64,000 bases of DNA from Acarospora socialis (taxonomy: Eukaryota > Ascomycota > Lecanoromycetes > Acarosporales > Acarosporaceae). Both the position numbers and the translations under genes were made by a program. The notes under the pieces were generated by a model. It ran no database searches, was not told where the DNA came from, and saw nothing but the letters and a program-made list of their open reading frames with translations. Location: NCBI GenBank assembly GCA_025617375.2, contig JAMYGW020000011.1:62001-126000 (forward strand). Reading direction: 5' to 3'. Positions 43,847-54,070 of this stretch are shown one piece after another (positions within the stretch are counted from its first letter, which is position 1; each line of letters opens with the position of its first letter).

Positions 43847-44086
43847 ATGTCCGACACCAACGCCCCCAACGCCGCGCGCCAGTCGCCACCGCCCGAAACG
43901 CAATCCAAGGACCAGACCTCGACGTCCGGATCGGGCAACATCTCCGGCGACAAGGGCGACAAAGGTGGCAGCAAGAGCACGGTGGAGCAGGAGAGCAGCG
44001 AGGACACGAAGTTGAGCGGTTTGGAGTCGAATCCCGAGGGCCCACTGGAGGGAGCGGCCAAGGAGAAGGTTAGTAAGGAGCATTAG
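43847..44086 (+). CDS. Small conserved fungal protein of unknown function
   Basis: Single exon, 79 aa, starting MSDTNAPNAARQSPPPE and ending in a charged LSGLESNPEGPLEGAAKEKVSK segment. Both ends match, from memory, a short hydrophilic protein conserved across Pezizomycotina; the middle is Gly/Ser/Lys-rich and disordered. No domain, signal peptide or cysteine is present. The long antisense frames at 43614-44176 overlap it and are rejected because of this conserved-looking start and end. It is separated from the Vip1-like gene by about 460 bp. Confidence 0.65.
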   Translation: MSDTNAPNAARQSPPPETQSKDQTSTSGSGNISGDKGDKGGSKSTVEQESSEDTKLSGLESNPEGPLEGAAKEKVSKEH

Positions 44087-44550
44087 GGCGGTTAGGAGGG
44101 TCGAGATGGACGGCGTGGTGGATGGGTAGAGGGAGAGAGGAGTGGGCCGAGCTGGGGCCTTTGTTGCCTTCTTCAAGGCGGGAATGGGAAGGGGAAGGGG
44201 AACGGTGATTGTTGGGGTTGTAGTCTACGAAACGTTTGAGGCTGTGTTTGCTCAGAAATCGTGTTACTATGAATCTAAGACAATGTCTTAAAGTGAATTG
44301 CTTGCTTGCTCAATGGATTGATTAAGTCAATTTCGCCAGTGAGCAAAGTGTGGTATCCTATGCCTTATCTCCACGGATTAAGCTTGTGCGAGCCCGACAA
44401 ATCCTGCATCCCGTTGCTTCTAGCCTCTGAGCATCGTGCATCGTAACCGTAACAACCGACTGTTCTGTATGCTTCGTCCGAACTCAGAACATGTGCTGCC
44501 TGATGTTCGAATGACTGACGAACCACATGGCAGCCCCAAGCGTCATCTTA

Positions 44551-45822
44551 TCAGTATTGACCACTCTTCTCAGGAACAGCACCAATGGTCTGCCCGACCG
44601 GAGCGACGCCGGAGGAAGCGGTAATGTCTGCTGCAGGACCGGTCGCCGAGTGCTCGCCGCTGCTGGTGGCGCTCTTTCCGGGTACGGCGCCGACGATTTG
44701 CCCAATGGGGGCGACATGAGAGGAAGCGGTGATATCGGCCGCTGGGCCAGTCGCCGAGTGCTCGCCGGCTGTTGATGAAGACACGTGCGTGTTAGCAGAT
44801 TTCTGACAACCGCTACACGCACGTTTGCCTGCTTGACATGGGCAGTTGCTACTATCACCACCGCAGGAACAGGTCGTTTTCTCGGTGCCGGGGATTTGTT
44901 GCATGTTGTTATTAATGTTCTTTGCGCAACTCCCGCAAGAACACTCGCCCCCTTTGCATTCACACTTCTCAACGTTGCCGCCGCACTTACATGTGGACTT
45001 CTCTCCGTCTCCACCGCTGCTCTTGCCGCTCTTCATGTCGGCTAGACGGCGTGCCTCCGCGTGCACATCACGGACTTGCTTGTCGCCTTGGGTGTAGAAG
45101 GCATGGAGACGTTGACCCGTGGGGGTGCCAAGGGCTTTCTCGAAGTACGAATTCAGGCCACGCCAACCGGCCTGAACCTTCTCTGTAATACCGTAGTTGG
45201 CATCGACGTTCTTCGCCTTCTCGGACGCCTTGTACTTGTTGTCGAAGTTGGTCAGAGCATTGGTGAAACGATTGGAGACGCCGTGCTTGCTGTCGAGAGC
45301 GAGGGCGCGTTGGATGGCTTGGTCACTGATCACGTAACCCTGAGCCAGATACTCTGCCACAATGCGTGAGCGAGGCTTGTCCTCCTGTGCAATGTCGTCG
45401 CCTTCAGCGGTGCTATCGTCGCCATGGTGAGCTTGTTTACTTCCGGTCAACTCGTCGAAACCAGCAGCGCTGGAGACCTGGACTTGAGAAGATCCAAGCT
45501 GGGTGTTGTCGAGTAGGAGGGCAGTCTTTGCAGCACTGCGAGATGTAAGTGGGATGTTCGTAGACAGAAATGGATGCGTCTTACGTTTCCTTCTCAAAAG
45601 TGACGGTGGCAGACTTGGGAGCATTAGGAGCATCGGAGGTCGGAGTGACGGAGAGAGAGGTGATCTTTCCACTAAGATGGACAGCATCTGTCAGTAACAT
45701 AGTCATCTCTGCCACATCTATGGCTATATCATTTTCACCTACCAGAAGCTGAAGAAGTCCCTTACTTCTTTCTCGCTCGTCTCGTGAGAGATATTCTTTA
45801 CGTGAACGGTGGTCGACGCCAT
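44551..45822 (-). CDS. Vip1-like RRM protein with C-terminal metallothionein-like modules, three exons
   Basis: Exons 45743-45822, 45585-45671, 44551-45535; 383 aa. Introns: 71 nt (GTAGGT...TTAG) and 49 nt (GTAAGA...GCAG). Residues 1-80 are an RRM (VHVKNISHETSEKEVRDFFS, FCGKITSL, SATVTFE), then GFDELTG, EDKPRSRIVAEYLAQGYVISD and an amphipathic region ending EARRLADMK, as in fission yeast Vip1. Instead of ending there, the protein continues with two Cys modules: 238-259 (CxCx6CxCx4CxCx2C, 7 Cys) and 278-299 (CxCx6CxCx6Cx2C, 6 Cys), then two 36-residue repeats (GEHSATGPAADITASS). The fusion lies in one uninterrupted exon, so it is not a splice-model artefact. Vip1 role is poorly known; metal binding by the tail is inferred. 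Confidence 0.85.
44570..44775. repeat. Two-copy 108-bp coding repeat at the end of the Vip1-like gene
   Basis: Two adjacent copies encode GEHSATGPAADITASS(H/G)VAP-type units of about 36 residues ending VGAVPxKS. They are near-identical in protein and in frame, so a recent tandem duplication is likely. Confidence 0.7.
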
Positions 45823-46327
45823 GGCGAGAAGCTCGATGTTGTTACTCAGGGAGTTTGTAGGGTACGATGGTTCTGGTGATACTGTGTTATTAGGTGGAAA
45901 TACTCCGTAGAAGATGGTTTTCGAAAGTTTGTGATCGGTTAGTGGAGGATCTTTTTGATTGTAAGGTATTTGAATGTGGTGGGGTTCAACGTGAAATTGT
46001 TGGCGGGGGGAAGCCACGAGGCACAAGTGGCGGGATCATACGGCATACGTCATAACTAGGTAGGGATCAAACGTTCATCACGTGCAAATCATTGAAAGCC
46101 TTGATTGTACGAGTACTCCGTACTTGAGCAACATAAAGCTGTTTAATGTTCAAAAGGCATTGATAAGTTGTCTATAGTCGCTTTCGCTACCGTGAGGGTG
46201 CCTACACCACAAGCAGGTAATCTGCCATCAGCTTACCCCCACCTTAGCCATAACCAAGGCCAACACCTAGTCAAAGACAACAACATATACTCCATCCCCT
46301 GTACGCCAAAGATACACCAGTCAAAGG
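45823..46327. other. Intergenic, promoter of the Vip1-like gene
   Basis: Promoter of the Vip1-like gene and 3' flank of the Sip5-like gene, which lies upstream on the same strand. Two CTCCGTA motifs lie at about 45903 and 46117. The open minus frame continues above the Vip1 ATG to 46026 but starts without conserved sequence. Confidence 0.5.
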
Positions 46328-49101
46328 CTAGGAAAGTAGTAGTCGATGAGGTAGGTCGGAGCGATCGGCCTCAACCACTCTAATCTCATCCACACCGTGC
46401 GAGATGCTCTTGTCCTGGCAGTGGAATGACGTCTCGGATGGACTTGTAACCATTACGTCCGGAGTGTCTGTCGTACCATTGTCCAAGGATCCTTGCAACG
46501 GCGCTTCTGCTTTAAGGGTAGCGGTGCTTTGTTCGAGCGTAGTACGTTTGTCTCCTTGGCCGACTTCAGGTAACTCATGGCTGGAGCGTTGACCCATATC
46601 ATCCTCATCGAATTTAGCGCCTTGACGATGTATATCTTCTACTTGAATTGACGTGTCCTCCTTCTCCTCGTTGTCGATCATTGCCGCAAGACTTCGAAAG
46701 TTGAACATTGGTTCAGTCCCTGCGCCGCCACTAGGGGTGGCGGATCCGGGAGTGTCGGACACGGTATCACTACGTGGGATATGCAGTCCACTAGTGTTTG
46801 GTGATACATCAAGGGAGGAAGATGAGCCAGCGAGCCCGTTCTTCAGCGAACCCGGCGCAGACTCTGCAAATGATGATGCGGACGAGGAAGCATTGGAGAT
46901 CTGCCGGAGATGAGATGGATTCTGTGGCTCGGACCCAGACGGGGAGCCCGGCGAGTACGCATCGTTGGTCTGCAATTGAGCGCGGATATGGTCAAGGTAG
47001 TTTTGTAGGTTTGCAGGCGTAGGTGCGCTGGTTGGTGATATGGTGGCAGCATCATTGGTCTTGCTGCTAGATGGAAATGATGGTGTTCCGTTCCTTGACC
47101 GATCGACGCCTTTACCCTTATCTTCCAGGTTTGGATTCTCCTCTGGATCGGAAACGACTGTCCCAACCAAGCCCAAGCTGCTAGGATTTGCGCTGTTCGA
47201 GTATAGGATTCCTTTCTTAGCGGCCTTCTCGGCCTTCTTCAATTCTTTTCCCTTTTTCTTCGCCTCCTTCTTCGCTTCTTTGTCTTCTTTCTTCTTCCTC
47301 TCCTCCTCCGATGCCAAGCTCAACCGGATAGCCTCCATCATCATCATGTCTTCGAGGTCTTCGATTCGATTCCTCCTAGAGCTACCGCGTGGTGGTGGGG
47401 CGAACATTGTTGGACCACGTTCACTAAAACTAGTCGTCTCATTCCGCGAACCCGACGCGCCGTGTCCTTCAGCCAGGAGTGCTAGTGCGTTCAGCTGAGT
47501 CGAACTAGCACCGCTTAAGGGACTATCAGCACCACTTGCTCGCCTCATCATCGCTCTTCTACCGAAGCCACCGAAACCACGTGGATCGGTTCCTTGGGCG
47601 CCATTACCTATCAAGTAGGCGGCTGTATGTAACGCTGTGGCAGCGGCAGATCGGCGAGCAGCGTGAGCTCGGGCACCAGATAGCTTCTGCGCCCAATCCG
47701 GCCGGACACGATCAGTTGTGATGACATTTGGAGCAGTAGCAGACACTGAGGTGGTGCGTCGTCGGGCTGGGTGCGTCTGGGAACTAAATCCACCATTACC
47801 CGAGAAGGATGACAGAGACGAGGACGATGACATTGCCGAAGCGGCGTTGACAACTGTTTGAGCGGAGGGGTGATTCACATAGATCAAGCCCCTTCGAAAA
47901 GGAGGAGGGTCGTAAGTGATACCGAACTCAGGTTGAACACAGAAGGGACAAGCTGCTGGTTCAGAAACTAGGGTACTCTCCGCGTCAACTTCGCTTGCTT
48001 GGAAGCCTTCCGCCGTCGTTGGAGAGGTAGGGTCGCCATGGTCTGGAGGGTGTGGATCTGGACGTTTGATCTGTACGAAGCATTCTGAACAGATTGACTG
48101 ATCGCAACAGCGCGTTCGGTTTAAGTGAGGTGGGTAGTAAAGAAAGCAAATGGGACATTCCATTGCGTCTTTGTAAAGATACGCTTCGATGGGCTGACCG
48201 TTGACGCTCGGCTCCTTGGGAAGGTGGAGTTCCAATGGGCTCATGTCCGCGTGGGAGCTGTTCCTTGACGACGTCGTCAAAGATGCTAAGGTCTTTGATC
48301 GTGCTCGTAGTAAGGGCACACCGCCAGTTGATGGAGCAAGCGGCGAAGATGCGGAAGGGAGAGAAAATGTCGGGTAGGATGGGGACAGGTTCGGCGAAGC
48401 ATCGTACGATTGAGACCGAGAGGAAATGGGCGCCATGAGCTGGCGCTGGCTCTGGTCAGCGGGTTTGAGTCCGGACGGCGATGGTGTAGGAACGTGTAAT
48501 TGATCTGCGAGCGGTATCTCGTCGGGAGCTGGTATCGGTAGGCTTCTGACGGCTGCCACCAACTGATGTTCGGTCCAAGAATCTGAGTGATCATTGAGCC
48601 CTTTCCAGAACGGCGCGATCCGCCTCTCGATCTAGCAATACAGTTAGTATCCGCATCCATATTTCTTAGGTATAGCCGAACTACCATCAACTGTCGCACG
48701 ACCACCTTGTTGTAATCTTCTATACCTGTGTAAACACCTTGCGTGACCAGGTATCCACCATCAACGCTTTCGTCGCGCATACTCCGTTCTCGCTCATGTT
48801 CTCGCGCGACCTTTTCGCGTTCAGCCTTCCGAGCTTCCCTCTCTTGCTTCGTTTCTCTCCGGCTTTCGAGCGTCGCGGTGTCTCTTTCGGACCCGCTTCC
48901 AATCCCAAGGAATGATAAGTCCGGCCTGCTCCCTCGTCCATTACGTGAGCTGTAGATTACATGGGCCGAAGGTCGGTCGTTGGGATCGCGAGATGACGAT
49001 GCCGCAAGCTGCGCTGTCAGCATCGAGGTTGTTCGGCGACGAGAGCTGCTCGGTCGTGACTGCGCCAGAGGACGCTGCTCCTTCGTTACAGAGTTGCCCA
49101 T
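46328..49101 (-). CDS. Sip5-like protein (Snf1-interacting, zinc-finger), two exons
   Basis: Exons 48685-49101 and 46328-48631 joined over a 53-nt intron (GTAGTT, branch TACTAAC, GCTAG), 906 aa. The join gives [16 protein letters not shown] in frame. The protein starts MGNSVTKE, a good N-myristoylation signal. Next come a Lys/Arg/Glu helix ([13 protein letters not shown]), [18 protein letters not shown], and a RING-like finger: [30 protein letters not shown] and [11 protein letters not shown], followed by the family box GLIYVNHP. The long remainder is disordered with a Lys-rich coiled segment (about residues 550-600). Yeast Sip5 links the Reg1/Glc7 phosphatase to Snf1 kinase, so glucose signalling at membranes is the likely setting. 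Confidence 0.85.
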
Positions 49102-49835
49102 TATGTGATTTATCAGTCGTGATGAAGTGTCGTAGGCTACGCGCAGCCGTGGGAGGTAACTTAGTCAAGAAGACTACTCCAAGTAAGACGATGTTGATCG
49201 TTCGCTATGCCAGTCTCCAGAGACCGACCACAAGTTGCCTGTGACTAGCAGAATCTCGATTCGTTACAGTCGTAGAGTCGTAATCGTAACAGTACTCCAA
49301 ATGAACTATCTCTGCTGATTACTCCCGTGGTGAGTCAAGTACCCCTTTCGGCAGAGAAGCATCCTCCAGACATGAATGAGCGGGTGTCTGGGTCTTGATC
49401 ATGCCTGACGAAAACTTGCTTACTCTCTCGACCTCCAGGCACGAAGTGGTGGTTCACTTCGGGATGATGCAGCTGCTACATGACTAAGCGAGCTGCGTGG
49501 AAGTCCATCCAAGATCCGATAAGTATGATCAATCTTCTTAACGAATTCATGGGTTTCCTAAATGGTAGATAAGGAACTCAATCAATTGGCGTCATCAGTA
49601 TGACTTGATGAGGTGGTCCCACTCATGTAGTTTAACCGGCTTACAGTCTAGACCTCACCTCACAGTCAGGTCTACAGAGCAATTTTAGGAGGCTTCTGGG
49701 TGCTCAAGAGCCTTAGTTTAAGAAGGGTTCTGTATTCGGCCTATACCAAATCCGACCAGCTATGCCGGCCAGCATATCGACATTCATATACTCGCACCTT
49801 AGCTTTCCTAACCCATTATATACAGATCACAGACT
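49102..49835. other. Intergenic, no gene seen
   Basis: Promoter side of the Sip5-like gene and 3' flank of the Zn2Cys6 regulator gene. Short frames only. Confidence 0.55.
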
Positions 49836-52669
49836 TCAAGCCTGTACTGCCTCTTCGATCATCCTTTCCCCATCCATTAAGTCGACGCCGATCATAGACA
49901 TCCCCTGAAAGTCCTTCATGTCTTTCATCCAGTCCATATCCAGAGTGAAGCCACTGCTCTCGCCGTGCACAGCCATCGGCATGCCGGTAGCCTGTTCCTC
50001 TCCGAAGGTAAATGGATCCGCCGCTTCTTCAAGGTTGAGGAAACAGTCGAAATCAGAATCGTTTGTGCCCGAAGTCTGGAGGTCGTTGTTTGTAGTCAAG
50101 ATCATACTTGCTAGCCTGGCTTTGCTGTTCTCGTGGAACATGAGATCGGCGTCGTGGTCGATAGCATGCTCACTTTCTGCAGAGCTTGGCGGTGTAGATG
50201 CCATGGAACTTTCAAACTTTACGGCAATATCAATATCATGATCGCTGATGTGTTTTGCAACGTGATCATCGGGTGGAGGAGTCAGAGCGGTCGAGCGACT
50301 GGCACCGACCAAACCGGAAATGTTGGGCACACGTCGTTGCTTTTCTGGCGAGACGTGAGGCGACACTTGAATGTCAACTCTCCTGATGGCAGCTTCGAGA
50401 AATTGGGTCGCATAGTCGGCCGATGCGTAACTTTCTCTTAGTTTCTGCATGACCTGCATGCATTGGCAGAAGCCTTGAAGACTTGCCCTACGCATTTCGT
50501 CATTCGATGCCTTGATATCAAGCAAATGAATGATGACTGCAGGCAGAAGAACCGTCACGCCGGTGGTTGGAAGATATTGTACGAGGTTGAGCTGATGCAG
50601 ATCCTGGGCCGTCCGGGTGATCTCGACTGCCGCATGGCGGACTTGCTTGCGGGAGAGTTCATGCAGCTCAGTGCCGCTGTTGCGAGCAGGCCATGCAGCT
50701 GGCGCCGAAGGTAATACTTGTGGACGGTGAAGAGCGCTGACGGTAGTCCAATAGATCATGTTGAGTAGAGCACGATGTACGATGAAAACTTCGTCTTCGT
50801 TGCCAAGCTCTGTAGGGGAAAGTTCGGGATACCGAAGGTTTTCCGGCAAATCGTGTACCCACCTGTTGAGCTCCAAGTCGCAGAGTTCCACTTCGCATGT
50901 TTCAGCATCCTGCTTCTTGGGAAGGAGCATCATTGTTGTAGTCACGTTACCTTCGGCGGTTACACCACCAAGGTTGTTGTTGAGTACGGAATATTGTGCG
51001 GATAGTACGTGGCTGATACAGAGACAAAGCTTTGCTTTTTCAATGCACATGATTGCAATCTGGCGCCGTTTGTCGCTGTCCCAGGCGAGTGAGCAGTCTG
51101 GCGAAACACAGTTCAATCCGTCTGGGAGCGGCTCAAGCTCGAAATCCTCGAGAGTAAGCATCGGCACGTCATAGTCTTCGTTCTTGATCCGGGTTGGTCT
51201 CCTCATACCCAACGCTATCAGTCGATCACGCATGAAGCATGACCACCATATCCTCTTCCATAGACGTTGCCTGTTACAATCCATATTTGACTTCTCCGGG
51301 TTTCGGTGTAGGCCGATCGTATGCGATAAGGAGATGGCCACGCCCATCCAATGCCATGTGTCCTTCTGGTCATCTGGCGTCTCGTACCAGTACGTCATCA
51401 GTAGTAGCGCCTGAACAAGCGATATGCGGTCGAGCTCGTAGTCAAAATCGTACAGCAACTGCGTTCATATCAGAAGTGAATAGGTCGGAGTCTTGGGCGT
51501 AAGGTCATACCCTAGCTTTGAGAAAGAACGCCTTCCTAGCTTCCTTCCGAGTCGCATAGCCGGCATGACGCAAGTGCTTCACGTCAATAAACGCCGTTCC
51601 AGCGAACATAACCGCCTGGAAGAGGAGCAAGCTGATGGGCTTGGTCGAGCCATCCTGTCTTCCCAATGCGCCTAAAAACTCACGCAGATCCAGCAATGGC
51701 ATGTAGCCATGCACGTACTCGATATATGCCCGGAGAAGTTCATTGCGTAGGTTTGTCCCGGGGATCGACAAGGCTCCTTTCTTATCTAGGTACTCGACAT
51801 CGTCCGGAGTGATCCTCGACGGCAGTGGTTTGAAACAATATGGTAGAGGGACGACTGCATGTTTCTTGGGCAGTAGATACGGATTGAACAGCTGGCCCGT
51901 TCCTGTTAGGGGTAGCAATCCGGGGTGCAGTGTTGCACTTAATGAGGCTCGTCTGTTGCGCTCATGTATACTGAGTCGGTGGCCTTGAGTTTGGTCTGCC
52001 AATCGCCCACGTTAGCTTCGGACACAGTCGAACGGCACCAAGATTGAAGCTCACAGATGAGATGAGGCACGTGCTGCTCATGGTCGCGCTCGGAGTCGTG
52101 CGACAGACATGAGGAAGACAGCGGGGAGAGACATTCGGGGCCACCGCCGAGAGCTATATTACTATTGGTCGCAGTTTTGACACCGTCATTTCTGACAGCC
52201 TCGGCAGCTTCTCTGATCTCGGCATGAATTTGCGACGACGATGAAGCCTGGGTGTTGTCGAATTTGCCCCAGAACTTTCTGTGAACGAGGCGCCAATGCG
52301 CGTCAGTTTCTTCGCTCGCCAACGATACATAAGTTACAGCCGAGGCATGATTTGATGTGTAAAGAAAACACAGCGATTGGCGGATTCATGAGTAGATGGG
52401 CGATCCAGTAGATGGCAATGGAGAACGTACTTTCGGCGTTTAGAATCCTGAACAATGCATTCGACATCATCCAGCCGGCAATTGGTGCAGGGCGCGCCAT
52501 GCTCGACTACATTGCATCGAACTTTCCTGGCCCGACAACAGGCACATGCTTTGGACGCTCTTCTCTTCGCCGGTCTGCCAGAAGGGTTGTTGAATCCCGC
52601 GGTGGAGGCATTCCGCTTCGACGACATGTGGTTATTCGTGGATGATGTAATTGCCATCTTGGTAGGCAT
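49836..52669 (-). CDS. Zn2Cys6 transcription factor, cutinase TF1-beta/FarB-like, four exons
   Basis: Exons 52431-52669, 52055-52314, 51511-51995, 49836-51458; 868 aa. Introns are 116, 59, 52 nt, all with GT...AG ends and in-frame joins (LIYQTQGHRLSIHE at the second, KAR-LLYDFDYEL at the third). The binuclear cluster is C42x2C45x6C52x8C61x2C64x6C71, preceded by GRPAKRRASK. The middle region has LPSRITPDDVEYLDKKGAL and LRNELLRAYIEYVHGYMPLL, then the fungal_trans domain (TYWYETPDDQKDTWHWMG, SHTIGLHRNP, RIWWSCFMRDRL). This layout matches cutinase transcription factor 1 beta and FarB, nuclear regulators of cutin and fatty-acid use; the specific target set is inferred. An acidic, Asp/Met-rich C-terminus could activate transcription. 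Confidence 0.82.
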
Positions 52670-54070
52670 CGAGTGAGCTCCCCGATGCTTGCGCTATTGG
52701 TGAGCAAGAGTAAATGCAACAACCCAAACAAAACATGAAGCTTTCGAGGAAAAGACACTAAGGCGTTGCGAATTCCGGGGGTTTGGGACTGTTATATAGA
52801 TCCGGCTGGCCACGAGTCCAGGAATTATAACTTGTGGGATGCACGAGCTCTTCATCACAGCTACCTTACCTACCTACTTACCTACCTTAGTCAGAGCTGT
52901 TTTCTGACTTTTTGCTAGCATGAGTACCTAACACTCAAGACTGAGATTATTGCCTCCACTACTGCAACCCAAGTGGCTCGTCGCCGGATCTTGTCCGCAA
53001 TTGTGGGGATAGTTTCCCACAAGGCGACTTAAGAAGTGCGAGTGCCTTCCTCTATTCCGAAGGTACAGTGGCTGGTCGACGCCATACATGGTTGACGTAA
53101 ACATTGGACCTTCCACTCTAACGTGAACCTACGGTTCTTCATCGTCTGTGGTGGAGCAAGGTGCACCTTCCGGGGCTGACCTATACCGAGAAAGGCTTGA
53201 GATAGTGTGATTGGGGAACGGAGGAGATAAAGATTGGAGGATCAAAGTAGCGCGGAACCAGGCACAAAGGTACTTACCTTACTTAAAAGTCAAGGCGTTG
53301 AAAGATCAAGAAGCTTTGTGCGGAGGAGCCCCCGGCTTCTTTCTCGATCATGGAGAGGAAGTTTATGAAAGTCTGCCATGTGGAGGTTGCGGAATCGATA
53401 AGTCTATTGGCCGCAAAGAATGCGTGGGAAAACTCATATACAGACTTCTGGGGAAGCATCCGATCCAGAAGCACTCCCTTCGTCCATCCTCACACTCCGA
53501 TGACATAGCTCTCTCGTCACAAGAACAGCGTTGTAGGAAATGTAACTACCTTACCACTCGTAAGTAGTCCGCATGTGCTATCTTGATGATTGTTGAACGC
53601 AAAAGCCGAAGGGGAAGAGCCGAGAGCGGAGTAACGAAAGACCGGGCGAAGGGGAAGGTCACGAGCGAAGGGAATGACCTAATTTAAGCTTAAGCGAGCC
53701 CTTCGACCTTCCCTTTGTGGGCCATCAAAACGTGCCGGGCTCCGGGAATCCTTCTCCACTTTGGAGCGGAGGACAGGCCGCTATCTCGACGGTATGACGA
53801 GACAGCAAGCTACTAAGTATTGGACAGTGCTGGTAAAGGTAGAGCGATTTCTCACAGCTCATGTCGAATTGCCAAGGCCCGACTTAGTAATCAGGGTCCC
53901 TGGCCCAAGCGCGGGGGGCCAATGCGCGTAGAGTGAACAGCAGGATGAATTTCTTATGAGAGTTGGGTCATTATGTACATATTAAAGCTTGCGTCCGTAT
54001 GACGTACAATTCATGCTATGCGGATAGTTTCCAGTGCCGCGGCCTTTGATTACATCTCCAAGCTGGCCTT
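52670..54070. other. Intergenic, no gene seen
   Basis: 1.4 kb. It contains ACCTTACCTACCTACTTACC near 52862-52890, a simple CTTACC array seen elsewhere in the window, and a purine-rich stretch with repeated GGCGAAGGGGAAGG-type sequence near 53595-53680. The plus frame 53211-53567 has no recognisable features. Confidence 0.5.

Noticed and set aside
43614-44176. Three overlapping minus-strand frames
   Set aside because: They overlap the small conserved protein on the plus strand, whose two ends look conserved; the minus frames look like mirrored low-complexity sequence.
53211-53567. Plus-strand 118-codon frame
   Set aside because: No recognisable motif, irregular composition, and no conserved neighbour relation.
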